Of a stretch of DNA of 64,000 nt, positions 1 to 9,819 are shown piece by piece (the first letter of the stretch is position 1; the number at the start of each line of letters is the position of its first letter). A model generated the notes under the pieces. That model did not search any database and was not told where the DNA came from. It saw nothing but the letters and a program-made list of their open reading frames with translations. A program made the translations under genes and the position numbers. The stretch is from Cordylochernes scorpioides (taxonomy: Eukaryota > Arthropoda > Arachnida > Pseudoscorpiones > Chernetidae): positions 18,638,684-18,702,683 of the forward strand of contig CP092870.1 of NCBI GenBank assembly GCA_030710605.1, written 5' to 3'.

Positions 1-65
1 TTCTTTTTAAAATTTCAAAATTCTTTTTCACCGATAGTAGAATTTTTTTTATTCATTTGACATCA

Positions 66-365
66 CAACACAAGGTAATAAGACCAAATCCAAATAAATA
101 AATAGTGTGTGACGTTTTGATAACAGCGTTGTTACCATCTTCAGACAAAAGTACTGAATGTATTTCGGTAAGAGCATTGTTACTGAAACCTCACACGCTA
201 TTTATTTATTTGTATTTGGTCTTATTACCTTGTGTTTATAATCTATAATCCAAATTGTGCCTTATCATTTGGCATCAGTCAATAAAAAGACCAAATCTAA
301 ATAAATAATTCAGTCTTTTGGCTGATGATGTTAACAAGGCTATTACCGAAACATCGCCCACATGT
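66..365. repeat. Palindromic repeat with hammerhead-like arms, copy 1
   Basis: The unit reads outward-in as 'ataagaccaaatccaaataa', 'atagtgtgtgacg', a TTTCGGTAACAGCG-like hairpin, 'accatcttcagac', then the reverse complement of all of it. A complete copy occupies 66-265, flanked by 'cacaaggtaa' and 'ttaccttgtg'. A half copy follows at 283-365; its plus strand contains CTGATGA (311-317) and GAAA after a hairpin-forming stretch, the two conserved parts of a hammerhead core. Both lie in an intron of the TMTC gene. Confidence 0.8.
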
Positions 366-712
366 CAATCCCACTTACCCAGCTGACATCACCAAGACTT
401 CTTAAATATGCAATTGTCAAATAATTTTAATACACTTGAAGAAGTGGGAATTCTTTGATATCGCCGGTAGTCTATTTTTTGAAGGAGACAGTGACAATTT
501 TGTTCATACTTGGTTATCTCATGTGTCTTCAATAAAGGTTACTGTGTATCAAATATATTTAAGAGTAATTGTCTGAATCCCAATATACATGCAAAAAGGT
601 AAAACTTCCTTAAGTTTTGTCCATGAGTGTAGTTTTCTATATACTTAATATTTTTTTCTAAATGTTGAAAATATATAATTTGTTAACGTGAACCATGTGT
701 ATGTTCTTACAG
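366..712. other. TMTC intron, no recognised feature
   Basis: AT-rich intronic sequence between a palindromic repeat and the TMTC exon. I see no ORF, tRNA or transposon end here. Confidence 0.6.
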
Positions 713-814
713 TTGAGAGAAGATTTCCGGAGTGCGCTGTTCAACCTGGCATTACTGCTATCTGACTTGAGGAGGCCTCTGGAGGCTGTGCCTTTCTTGC
801 GGCAACTTTTGCCA
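713..814 (+). CDS. TMTC-family protein, internal exon (TPR region)
   Basis: This exon encodes 34 residues beginning LREDFRSALFNLALLLSD, which I recognise as the TPR-rich C-terminal half of the TMTC family (ER membrane proteins with N-terminal membrane spans and C-terminal TPRs, linked to O-mannosylation of cadherins). The acceptor is a pyrimidine-rich tract ending CAG-like 'cttacag' at 706-712 and the donor is GTGAGT at 815. The reading frame is phase 0 at both ends and continues in the same frame into exons at 5513 and 6103. Upstream exons, including all membrane segments, lie outside the window. Which TMTC paralogue (1-4) it is cannot be settled from these 146 residues. The exon call is what the sequence shows; the biochemical role is family knowledge. 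Confidence 0.85.
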
Positions 815-1116
815 GTGAGTGGGCCCGATACACTGGTCTTTTCACATCTTACTGTGTGTCTCATATAAATGGTTATATAGAAATACATCACTTGGGACCA
901 AGATTGGTGTTGTGTTACAACCATGTTCTTGCCACTGTTAAAACGATTGTGTCTTAGAACTTCAATCTTATAATGAGGTCTGGCCTTTTACTGATTACTC
1001 AATAATGGTTGGGATGTTACATTCCCAAGCATTATTGAGTTATCAGTAAAGAGGCCAGATTTTTTAGTGCAAAATGTTCTTGGAAAAGGTGCTTTAAATC
1101 CTATATAAAATATATA

Positions 1117-1283
1117 CAGTAATACCCTGCTAAAATGAACCTTGGACATAGAAAACCTTTCCTTATAACAAACCTGAAATAATTCCTTATTTTATAATAC
1201 AGTGAGCTATGGCTATAACTACTGTGGCTATAGTAAAACCCTGGTTCAGTCCCAATGGGGTTCTCTATAGAGAAATTTTACTG
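1117..1283. mobile_element. Short MITE with CAGTAAwACCC-type ends
   Basis: The element starts CAGTAATACCCTGC and ends with 'aaattttactg', imperfect inverted ends of the pogo/Tigger type, flanked by TA on both sides. At 167 bp it has no coding capacity. The internal phrase about 'cagtcccaatggggtt' is shared with other members (6835-7008 and the long Tigger-like MITEs), so it is a deletion derivative of the same superfamily. Confidence 0.65.
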
Positions 1284-1854
1284 TATATTTATCTAAAATT
1301 GTTTATAAACATATTATTACTCTTATATATAAACTAACTTCTTTAACTTGACCATCGATAATTTGACCATTGGGTTGAATATTGTTTTGAGGCATAAATG
1401 CTCGGTTTTGGTGAATATAAAACATAATCTACAAAGGATAAAAACCTACCAAACTGTTCGAATGACACAAGAAAAACTCCAGTACCTTGAAGCAATCAAA
1501 CTTGCTGCTCAAGTAGCATGAACTCATGAAATTCATGTAATCTTTACACAAGGGGAGAGATAAGAAACAACAACAATCAAACTTGTCACACCTAGCATAT
1601 AGTCTGACTTGTCACCATTGGATTATAACTTGTTCCAATCAATGTCCCACTTCCTTCTCAGGCCACACTTCAATGTTCAGAAAGATAACTTCAATTTGAT
1701 GGTCTAAACTTTGAATGCTAGATATAATTTATTGAAAATTATGGAATATAATGATCTAAATATTGAAAAACTTTTAGGTTTAACCATTATATAAAATTTA
1801 AGGTGTACTATTTTTAAAAGTTCTAATATAGTCATTTAAAAATCATTTCATCAA
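1284..1854. other. TMTC intron, no recognised feature
   Basis: AT-rich intronic sequence with no recognisable element; a stretch at 1470-1720 is of normal complexity but has no convincing open frame. The stretch 815-1116 just before the MITE is equally blank. Confidence 0.5.
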
Positions 1855-2548
1855 AATCATTTTATTCTTTGAGCATATGTAGGCTAGAAGTCTGTGTGTC
1901 TGTCTGTCTGTGTGTGTGTCCTCTATGGATTCGAAAACCATACATCCAATCGCCGTGAAATTTCGGGATATTATTAGGCATATCCCCGGAAAGGTTTACG
2001 AAAAATAATATCTTGAATATCTTTAATATCCTTAGAGTTATTTGCAGATTTGTAGCTTTAACTCGCAAGCAGCGCCACCATTGAGACGGAGATAGGCTTT
2101 TTCAAGAGGGGGAGTAATGTTAGGAGAGAGGAGCGCGTCTCGAGGCGGGTGCTCACGTGTCACTGTTAAAAACCTATTTGTTTTGGCTACATCTTTTCCA
2201 GTGGACTTAACGATAACTTTTCTAAAACTTATATCAAATTTCATGTATAATTATTTTTACATCATTTAGTTTAGTATAATTATTTACTATAATTTCCTAT
2301 CGTTCAATTATTATACTTTTTGTTCTTAAAGATTATTTAAGACAATAATCTTTAATTAGAAAGTTCTTTGCCAAAAGTTTGGAGTGGGGCAGACCCCGTG
2401 CGAGAATGGATTCGCCCGGCCGCCGGCCGACAGTCAAAGTACCCACCGACCAATCAGGGCAGAGTTGGCAACACAGCTATGCCAAGTAGACAAGAAAAAA
2501 AGCCTCGCGGGAGCTTGCCCAAGATGACCTCCGGGAACTTCGTCCATC

Positions 2549-3046
2549 TTCCATAAACGACCATGAATTTATTCAACCTTATCGAGTATTTTTCAAGGGA
2601 CCGGGAAAAAATGTTCACTAGATAAAACGATGATTTTGTAATGTAGAAAATTAGGAAAGACAAAATTCAGGATGACACGGCACACAGGGACCGGGAAAAA
2701 ATAATCACTTTATCGAGAGATTCACGACCATGATTTTATTCAACTTATCGAGTATTTTTCAAGGGACCGGGAAAATATGTTCACTAGATAAAACGATGAT
2801 TTTGTAATGTAGAAATTTATGAAAGACAAAATTCAGGATGACACGGCACACAGGGACCGGGAAAAAATAATCACTTTATCGAGAGATTCACGACCATGAT
2901 TTTATTCAACTTATCGAGTATTTTTCAAGGGACCGGGAAAATATGTTCACTAGATAAAACGATGATTTTGTAATGTAGAAAATTATGAAAGACAAAATTC
3001 AGGATGACACGGCACACAGGGACCGGGAAAAAATGTTCACTTTATC
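2549..3046. repeat. Three 166-bp tandem repeats inside Helitron family A
   Basis: Three consecutive units (about 2549-2714, 2715-2880, 2881-3046) share 'caagggaccgggaaaa', 'cactagataaaacgatga', 'gacaaaattcaggatgac' and 'ctttatcgagagattca'. Spacing of identical words is exactly 166 bp twice. Units differ at only a few bases. Single or double versions of the same unit occur in the Helitron copies at 9.8-10.4 kb and 22.3-23.0 kb, so unit number varies between copies. Confidence 0.85.
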
Positions 3047-3078
3047 GAGAGATTCAAATTTACGAGTTTCAAATTATC

Positions 3079-4195
3079 AACAACATTTATTTTATTTGAC
3101 ATATCGGACGCGATATCCCAGCTCGGGATACTTGCGCCTAAATACATTTTAGTAGATTATATACAATTCATTTTATACAATTTAATATCCGGACTAAAAA
3201 CATAATTAAAACTTAAACGATGGCACTCTAAAACAGAAGAGAAAATCCAAAATGGATTATTTTATCAACCTATATACAACTCAATAACCGACTAAAAACA
3301 CAATTAAAACTGAAACGATGGTTTTCTCAAACAGAAGAGAAAATCCAAAATAAATTATTTTAGCAACCTATATACAATTCATTATATACAACACAATAAC
3401 CGGTTAAAAACACAATTAAAACTGAAACTATGGTTTTCTTAAACAGAAGAGAAAATCCAAAATGAACTTACAAAAATTATTGAATTTTACATAAGTGTCT
3501 TTGTTATATACAAATTCGCAAACCTCTTCGATGGGATAAAAATGATTACTTCTGTAGCTGTGGAATATCGGACATTCCATCAATAAATGCATTGAGTCTT
3601 GATTTTCTTTTCCACAGAAACAGCTAGGATCATCCGTTGCCCCGATTTTCGACAGAAATTCTCCAAAATTACCATGACCCGTGACGAACTGTGAGTTATA
3701 AAAATTCGGACGAAAATAAAAAGGAATTCCAAATGGGAAAAATTTTCTGAATGTTTCATTAGTGTTAGCTATTGTTTCAGCCATTCTTGATTCTATGTAG
3801 TTATGAATTATAGTCGGGGCATGCGGTCTGAATACATTAATTTCTTCTTTTGATAAATTGGCCAAATCGTATTTTATTATCAACGATTCTATTTGATCTG
3901 TGAGAATAGGTATTTTTGCCAAACTATGAATACAATTTGATGAGGTCGTTTTATAGGCTCTCACTACCCAAAGAAGAATCTGATATTGCTGAGAGTTTAA
4001 TCTTTGCTTACTTCTTTTATTAATAAATTTATACCATATTTCAGATCCATAGGTTAGTATTGGCCTGAAAAGAGTTTTATATAAAATTAATCTTTTTTTA
4101 GCATCCAATCCCCACATCTTCCCACAGAGCGAAAACAAAAGATTTTTCATACGGTTGATTTTACAAAGAATATCATTAATGTGGGGTGTGAATTA
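3079..4195 (-). mobile_element. 5'-truncated R1-like LINE fragment
   Basis: The minus strand carries the last 240 codons of a LINE ORF2 (3428-4150) and its 3' UTR, inserted into Helitron family A between 'caaattatca' and 'aaaatatatc'. The 3' UTR (about 3150-3465) contains three imperfect copies of a roughly 100-bp unit marked by 'acagaagagaaaatcc'. The element is closely related to, but a different subfamily from, the long LINE at 37071-42564: both share GSEIWxKxxNxRSKQ and CFCGxExQDSxHLLMxCPI. A target duplication is not clear. Confidence 0.8.
3428..4150 (-). pseudogene. LINE ORF2 C-terminal fragment
   Basis: The 240-residue open frame is the region downstream of the reverse transcriptase in an R1-like ORF2. 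It ends with a cysteine/histidine motif (CFCGKENQDSMHLLMECPI) typical of R1/LOA/Jockey-group ORF2 C-termini. Reverse transcriptase and endonuclease are absent through 5' truncation, so it cannot be functional. The methionine at 4150 is not a real start. Confidence 0.8.
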
Positions 4196-4311
4196 ATGTG
4201 AAAAATATATCTTTTTTTTTTTCAAGTTTATAGAGAATTGTTTTAACAAATGTTCGTTAGACAAACCTTTACTCGGGTAAAACCTCGGGCGAAGCCGGGT
4301 ACGTCCTCTAG

Positions 4312-4687
4312 TATTTTATAATTTCTATTATTCTTAATTTGTGATATATAAAATTGACACCATATATAACCATGATTGAGGAATATATTATTAATGATGT
4401 TTCTCAATGAAAAAAGCTTATGGAAAAAAGAAGCCAAATTTTGTGTTATATGTATGATGTAACAAAATTTAAAAAAAAAAAGAAAAAAAAAAGAGTTTTT
4501 TAGAATTGATGCCTCAAAACACATTGAGTCCAATCAGTTCACTGCCTTAAATTATGGGAATTTCTTTTGCTGTGCTTTGTCTTTTCTTATAAATTCAAAA
4601 TCGATGTGCTATTTTGATATTTTGCTTTTCAAAAACAACATCTGCATTTTTTTCAGTTGTTATTGAATCTTGGAACAGTTGAATTAA
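4312..4687. other. TMTC intron, no recognised feature
   Basis: AT-rich, low-complexity intronic sequence with an A-rich run near 4470-4490. No feature is supported. Confidence 0.5.
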
Positions 4688-4960
4688 ACCAAATGTTGAT
4701 AAAGCACAGTTTGGATTTTAGCTACAAGAAAATAAGACCTAAACCAAATAAAATAATAGTGTGTGACAGCAAAAAGTTGCTGAAACGTCACACAATTTAT
4801 TTGCACTAGGTCTTATTTTATTATAGCTATGATCTATAATTCAAACTGTACTTTATCATTTTTGATAGACTTCAATGGACCTAAGAAGTTATTCTTGATG
4901 ATGGTAACAACTCTGTTGCTGAAACGTTACACACTATTAATTTATTTAGATTAGGTCTTC
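4688..4960. repeat. Palindromic repeat with hammerhead-like arms, copy 2 (degenerate)
   Basis: Two halves of the palindromic family: 'aataagacctaaaccaaat' with 'atagtgtgtgac' near 4730, 'gctgaaacgtcacacaa' near 4780, and a further arm at about 4890-4960 with 'ttgatgatggtaacaact' and 'ctgaaacgttacacac'. The hammerhead-like core here has point changes (TTGATGA). Followed to 5326 by intron sequence including a poly-A run at 5041-5054 with no other feature. Confidence 0.65.
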
Positions 4961-5326
4961 TTGTATCTATAAACCAAAGGTTGAATTATTGTCAGTTGAA
5001 ATAAAGTTGGTAATTTCAAATAATCATTGGTCAGGATTTGAAAAAAAAAAAAAAAGGTTGAATTATAGTAGGCTTTGAAGACTATAGAAGGTTGAATTAG
5101 AGAGATATTACTCAATAGGTGAAACTTATGATAGCCACTCAGATTTTAATACCAAAACTATGTTTTATTGGTAACACATTTCTACCATTACCAGTATTTG
5201 TCTGGACCTTGGGAAAACAGTGTATATATATGTAAGCCATCTGTGGTTTACATTGGTTATTGTGTTACAAATATTATTTCTGGCCCAAATCTCTAACTTC
5301 TCCATTAAGGCTTTAACCATTGTCCT

Positions 5327-5455
5327 ACTCCAACCCCACCAGCAAGTGCAAGTAACCAAACGGGGTTATGGCATATTTGTCAGTGCAAAAGTCAAGCAAT
5401 CGATAACTACCCACCATGATTATCATGGCCTGTACAACGTGTGTACACTAGGGAT
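5327..5455 (+). mobile_element. tRNA-derived SINE, partial copy
   Basis: The plus strand matches the reverse complement of the SINE at 43998-44309 over its central and tail parts ('caaccccaccagc', 'cccaccatgattatcatggc', 'tgtacactaggg'). The tRNA-like head is missing. It lies immediately upstream of a TMTC exon acceptor. Confidence 0.7.
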
Positions 5456-5512
5456 AATTAAAAAAAAAACATTGTCCTGTATGGGAATGTCATGCATCAG
5501 TGAGTGTTACAG

Positions 5513-5596
5513 CATCACCCGGACCATATAAAGGGCCTCATCCTGCTGGGGGACATCCTTGTGAACCACATCAAGGACCTGGACTCAGCCCAGGAG
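5513..5596 (+). CDS. TMTC-family protein, internal exon (TPR region)
   Basis: Twenty-eight codons read HHPDHIKGLILLGDILVNHI and on to KDLDSAQE, the next TPR of the TMTC protein, directly continuing the frame of the exon at 713-814. The acceptor 'gttacag' ends at 5512 and the donor GTAAGA starts at 5597, again phase 0 on both sides. A partial SINE ends only about 57 bp upstream of the acceptor, so a repeat forms the branch-point region of this intron. The preceding intron is about 4.7 kb and is almost wholly made of transposable elements. Confidence 0.85.
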
Positions 5597-5721
5597 GTAA
5601 GATCTTCAGTAAGTCTTGCTCTGTTACCTTGGAGCATGTCAACTTAAGAGCCTCATAGCCCCCAGTCAATAACTTGTTCAAAATGATTCATCCTTTCACC
5701 GACCCCCATTATAAAATGTTT

Positions 5722-5952
5722 ATGATAAGGCACAATTTGGATTATAGATTAGAAACACGAGGTAAATAAGACCAAATTCAAATAAATAAATAGTGTGTGA
5801 TGTTTCGCTAACAGCATTGTTACCATTTTCAGACAAAAGTACTGAATGAGAAAATTATATCACAGCATGTTTTAAATAGCACTGTTATGGTGAAGATGGT
5901 AACAACGCTGTTACTGAAAAGTCACACACTATTTATTTATTTGGATTTGGTT
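5722..5952. repeat. Palindromic repeat with hammerhead-like arms, copy 3
   Basis: A complete palindromic unit in the last TMTC intron: 'aagaccaaattcaaataaat' and 'gtgtgtgatgtttcgc' on the left, 'aagatggtaacaacgctg' and 'agtcacacactattta' on the right. 'ataaggcacaatttggatta' outside the left end is the outermost part of the family. The cores carry several point changes. Confidence 0.75.
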
Positions 5953-6102
5953 ATTGCTTTGTATTTATTATAAAATGTTTGATTAGTTCCTATACCAATG
6001 ATGGTGAGCCAGCCAGTATTACAATCAAAGAGAGACATAGAATGACATGTTAAATAGAGTTGTGTTATGTACCTGGACTGGAGTGTGCGTGGGTGTGTGC
6101 AG

Positions 6103-6336
6103 TGTTATGAGAAGATCCTGGCCCTGGAACCTACCAATGTTCAGGCTCTCCACAACCTCTGTGTGGTGTTTGTGGAGCGTGGAGTGCTGAACCAGGCTGA
6201 ACAATGTCTCACCCGCGCTGTGGCCCTAGCACCCAACGAGGTCTACATACAGAAGCATCTACGAATTGTGCAAGCTAGGATTCACCGGTTACGGCAAGCC
6301 AATCTTACCACGGCCCCAACCGCAGCTCACAGGTGA
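6103..6336 (+). CDS. TMTC-family protein, probable last exon
   Basis: The exon starts after the acceptor 'gtgtgtgcag' (ends 6102) and reads CYEKILALEPTNVQALHNLC, followed by VVFVERGVLNQAEQCL and LAPNEVYIQKHLRIVQARI. These are two TPR helix pairs typical of the TMTC C-terminus. The frame stops at TGA 6334-6336. The stop overlaps a possible donor (AG|GTGATA at 6333), so the protein could instead continue into another exon; I favour the stop because the TPR region ends here and TMTC proteins finish soon after it. Codon use is GC-richer than the surrounding intergenic sequence, as expected of a real exon. Confidence 0.82.
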   Translation, partial: CYEKILALEPTNVQALHNLCVVFVERGVLNQAEQCLTRAVALAPNEVYIQKHLRIVQARIHRLRQANLTTAPTAAHR

Positions 6337-6834
6337 TAACATCCCCCATGTACATAGGATAATCTGCTATGGTGGCAATTTGAAAATATCGTCCAAATTT
6401 AGATAGATAGGAAATACTATTGTTAATTCTCCTGTGCTGATCGGATGCTATGGGCTCTGTCTCCCTCCAGACCCCAGTCTCACTTTATTTATTCACAATA
6501 TATCCCAAGAAGTGAAAATCTTCTCAGGCTCCTTGTGGAATGTTCTCTATTATTCTCTATTTGTACAACTGGAGTCTTCTACCGGCCATGTATCATCAGG
6601 ATATATCCGAAGTTCCATATGAGTCTCTGATATTGTTCATTTCTTGTCTATTTTTTGATGCAGAATCTCATTGAAGTTCAGAAAGACAAAGGATGAACTT
6701 TGAACAATGTTCTATTGTTTATAGAATATTGGGAAAGGAATCCTACCTTTTCTCCAAATCTACTAACTAGCAGCAAATGAAAAGAACATTGGTGTATATA
6801 TAGTGGTACACTATATTGTGTATATATATAAATA
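6337..6834. other. Sequence 3' of the TMTC coding end
   Basis: This presumably contains the TMTC 3' UTR if the TGA at 6334 is the true stop. Open frames here are short and have no recognisable content. No clear polyadenylation site can be assigned. Confidence 0.4.
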
Positions 6835-7008
6835 CGGTAAAACCTCACTTAAACAAACTGGGAATATAGCAAACCTTCCCTTATAAAAGAACCTAAAATA
6901 ATTTTAATTTCATAATATAGTGAGCAATGGTTATAGACGGTAAAACCACAGCTATAATGAACCAAAAGTTCAGTCCCATTAGGGTTTGCTATTGCGAGGT
7001 TTTATTGT
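6835..7008. mobile_element. MITE, Tigger-like ends
   Basis: The 174-bp element has ends CGGTAAAACCTC and 'gaggttttattg', inverted, with TA on each flank. The inside contains 'ttcagtcccattagggtttg', matching the consensus interior of the superfamily. Confidence 0.65.
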
Positions 7009-7223
7009 ATATATATAAAATATATCAAAATCACTTTTATGTTATAAAGAACTAGTCTCTTGTGGTTAAACTTTCACTGTGACTTATAAAAAAATCAAAG
7101 TTAAACAAAATTCAATGAACTCTTTCTCTCCTATCCAATACAGAACAAAGTTTCACATCTTGAAGAGCTAAATAAATTAAACCACAGGTTTGTTGGGCAC
7201 TTGTTTCTAATAATTCGATGGTA

Positions 7224-7415
7224 CAGTAGAACCTCCCTGTAAAGGACAACTAATTGCAGAGCCAAAGTGTTGTTAGGGAGAGTGTCAAAGAGAAAGAAGA
7301 GTTTCCTCTTTCCGGAGAGTGTCAAAATAGTAAAAATGGTAATTTTGTAAATGAAGGCTGTTCTTTATAGAGAGGTGTCCTCTAGCGGGAGTGTCCTCTC
7401 GTGGAGGTTCTACTG
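7224..7415. mobile_element. MITE, CAGTAGAACCTCC ends
   Basis: The 192-bp element has near-perfect inverted ends, CAGTAGAACCTCC and GGAGGTTCTACTG, and TA target duplications. The ends differ enough from the CAGTAAAACCCC group to be a separate subfamily; 51403-51561 appears to be related. Confidence 0.75.
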
Positions 7416-8269
7416 TATTTCACATATAGAAAGTTTATTACAAGCTGGAAGTAAGTCTTTCTAGCTGTTGGGAGAAGGGAATCTGTTGGTGTAGGAAGAG
7501 CCCATAGCATCCTGGCAATGTTGTGATCCAATCTCCAAAGTAAACCATACCTTGACGCCAACTTGGGACCATATTGACTTGTTACAGAGCCTCTACTTTT
7601 GTTGGTCAACTCCTGTAAATATTTATATACGACGTATAAATTATAGAGAAGTTTATATATATATATATTAGAGAGGGCTGTTAGGTGTTTTTTTATATAC
7701 TCTGGCTGAACCCCATGTTGTACATAGAACCCCAACTCTGGTGTCCATATCATACTGTCTGTCCTGTAACTGAATGTACTGCTTCTTCATATTCCTCTCC
7801 ACCTTTTCACTGGTTTCAAGTTAAAACTCTTTTATTGGTACCTTCTGGCAGATATCAGAACTGCCTCAGTTAGGAATGACATTATTGTTTGTCTTCACAA
7901 GCCATTCAATCATAACAACATATCTCAAATTGCATTAAACACAGATTGTGTTGAACACCGGAACTATCCAAAAACAGGCTTTGTAGTAGGATAGATGAGG
8001 CTATTGAAGCAGTATAGAAGATCGGGAGAACATCTACTGAAGACAATTTTATGTAGCCTTCTCTGCAGTTGCTACTTTCCTTATTGGACAATCACTTTTG
8101 GTTATTTAGAAGATTCTAAATATATTTCTATTTAATTAAAATTACACAATCAGTTTGTTGTGTGCATTCTGCTTCTAAAGTAAAGCTTGGGTCCACTCAG
8201 CCAAGTTTTGTGACCTCATTAAACACCACTTACCTAAGTGCATAACTCTAGTAAATTAACTCTAACTCT
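7416..8269. other. Intergenic, no recognised feature
   Basis: Mixed-complexity sequence. A minus-strand open frame of about 120 codons (7382-7753) overlaps the MITE and resembles nothing I know. I do not call a gene. Confidence 0.4.
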
Positions 8270-8655
8270 GATAAGGCACTTTGGATTATAGATTAGAAAC
8301 ACAAGGTGATAAGACCAAATACAAATAAACAGTGTTTGATGTTTTGGTAACAGCATTGTTAATATCATCATCAAAAAAAAAAGATTGAATGTCTTTCAGT
8401 CTTTCACATTCAGTTTTTTTTTTTGTTTTATGATGACAACGCTGTTACCGAAAGGTAACACTATGTATTTGGATTTAGTCTAATTGCCTTGTGTTTATAA
8501 ACCTCTATAGCTCTAAATAAACACAAGGTAATAAGGCCAAATCCAAATAAATAAATAGTGTGTGACATTTCAGTAACAATGCTGTTACCGAAACATCACA
8601 CTTTATTTTTTTGGATTTAGTCTTATTACCTTGTGTTTATAATCTATAATCCAAA
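8270..8655. repeat. Palindromic repeat with hammerhead-like arms, copies 4 and 5
   Basis: Two adjacent units. The first (about 8270-8505) has a degenerate centre with an A-run and T-run; the second (about 8518-8655) is short, with 'gtgtgacatttcagtaacaa' and 'gctgttaccgaaacatcaca' nearly touching. Both keep the outer 'taagaccaaat' and 'ttaccttgtgtttataat' borders. Confidence 0.75.
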
Positions 8656-9290
8656 TAGCTCTAAATATTTATTTATCAAATTATTCATTTTGGCTCTAAG
8701 ATTTTATCAGTTTGATTAACTCGTGTGTTGGGTCAAATGTTTCAATAAATAAATAACCCCAATTTGTTGATTCTCAGGACTTCTGGGATGGACCTGGCAA
8801 TTGTACTGTTCAAATGTTGAGCCTCACTTTTGACCACATCTTTCATTTTGTTGATTCAATGATATTTCTTTCAGCAAGTAACCTTTTTGGGGGTTCATTG
8901 AGCTCACACTGCACTGATAACTCAAAACACATTTGCAGTTTACTTTTTCTGATTACTTTAAAATTGGAAAGTGGAATCACTTTGTTGATAATATTTTCAA
9001 ATAACTGGAAGGAGGCAATATTTTGTTTTTTATTAAAATAGTCTTTAATTTAGAAACTTGATTTGATTTGAAAAGTATCAAGTTTAGGAACAACTGTACT
9101 ATTTGTTGTCTCTTATTTCATCCTTTGGGATTTTCCTCCCTCCTTCACTAACAAAGGAGTTCTGGCAGAGTTGGGGTATCAGCCACCACAGCACAGACTA
9201 TTTTCTTGCCAAGGGCTATTTTATAAGAATAAATAGTCTTTTTTATCCTTGTGTGTCTCCTTTCTTTCTACCCACCATCAACATACTCTC
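8656..9290. other. Intergenic, no recognised feature
   Basis: T-rich sequence with open frames of 75-96 codons that lack recognisable domains and biased codon use. No gene is supported. Confidence 0.4.
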
Positions 9291-9525
9291 TCCCTCCTTG
9301 TTGACAACTCCACATGTTGATCTCTTTCACAAGCACCATTTTTTCCTAAATCAGTTTTCTTTCATACCATCAATTTGGATTAAATTTGCCTAATTTATGG
9401 CCGTCACTTTTTGTAAGTTATTAATAAGTTCTATTTAGTAAGATTTAAGAAAAAAAAGTTTAATGTGATATTTATTTGAAAATGAAAAAGAAAAATTCAA
9501 TTTTCTTTAATCTAAATTAATAGTC
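9291..9525 (+). repeat. Local duplicate, left copy (pair with 10550-10785)
   Basis: This segment and 10550-10785 share a series of words in the same order and orientation: 'ctccctcc', 'tgttgac', 'taaatcagttt', 'gccgtcac', 'gtaagttatta', 'gatatt.atttgaaaatg', 'tctttaatctaaatta'. The two copies are roughly three-quarters alike and 1.25 kb apart, with a palindromic repeat and a Helitron between them. It is either a local duplication or two members of an old unclassified repeat. Confidence 0.6.
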
Positions 9526-9531
9526 ATAAGG

Positions 9532-9819
9532 GAACAAGACCAAATCCAAATAAATAAATAGTGTGTGACATTTCAGTAACAACGTTGTTACCATCTTAAG
9601 ACAATAGTACTGAATGGGGAACAAGACCAAATCCAAATAAATAAATAGCGTGTGACATTTCGGCAACAGCGTTGTTACCATCTTCAGACTGAAGTACTGA
9701 ATGAGTACTTTTGTATTTTTCAGTACTTTTGTCTGAAGATGGTAACAACGCGGTTACCGAAACGTCACACACTATTTATTTATTTGGATTTGGTCTTGTT
9801 CCCTTATGTTTATAATCTA
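9532..9819. repeat. Palindromic repeat with hammerhead-like arms, copy 6 (best preserved)
   Basis: One half unit (9532-9615) is followed by a full palindromic unit (9618-9819). Plus strand 9733-9766 reads CTGAAGA, hairpin GGTAAC/GTTACC, GAAA, CGTC; minus strand 9687-9654 reads CTGAAGA, hairpin, GAAA, TGTC. These are the conserved segments of a type I hammerhead, with one extra U between CTGAAGA and stem II. The outer border is split at 9819/10451 by a Helitron insertion, and another partial arm follows to about 10535. Confidence 0.8.

Larger units (their letters stand above)
1855..4311 (+). mobile_element. Non-autonomous Helitron (family A), interrupted by a LINE
   Basis: The 3' end is diagnostic: a GC-rich hairpin (CCTCGGGCGAAGCCGGG) followed about 10 bp later by CTAG at 4308-4311, with host T after it. 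The 5' region has the family leader (tctgtgtgtctgtctg, then a 'catacatccaatcgccgtg' block) seen also at 21900 and, inverted, at 10350-10440. The exact 5' end is decayed, so the start is approximate. No Rep/helicase is encoded. An R1-like LINE fragment (about 3079-4195) interrupts it just before the 3' end, and 166-bp tandem repeats fill the middle. It lies in the large TMTC intron. Confidence 0.75.

Noticed and set aside
5220..5531. Plus-strand frame of 103 codons spanning a TMTC exon
   Set aside because: It is mostly SINE and intron sequence; only 5513-5596, in a different frame, codes for TMTC.
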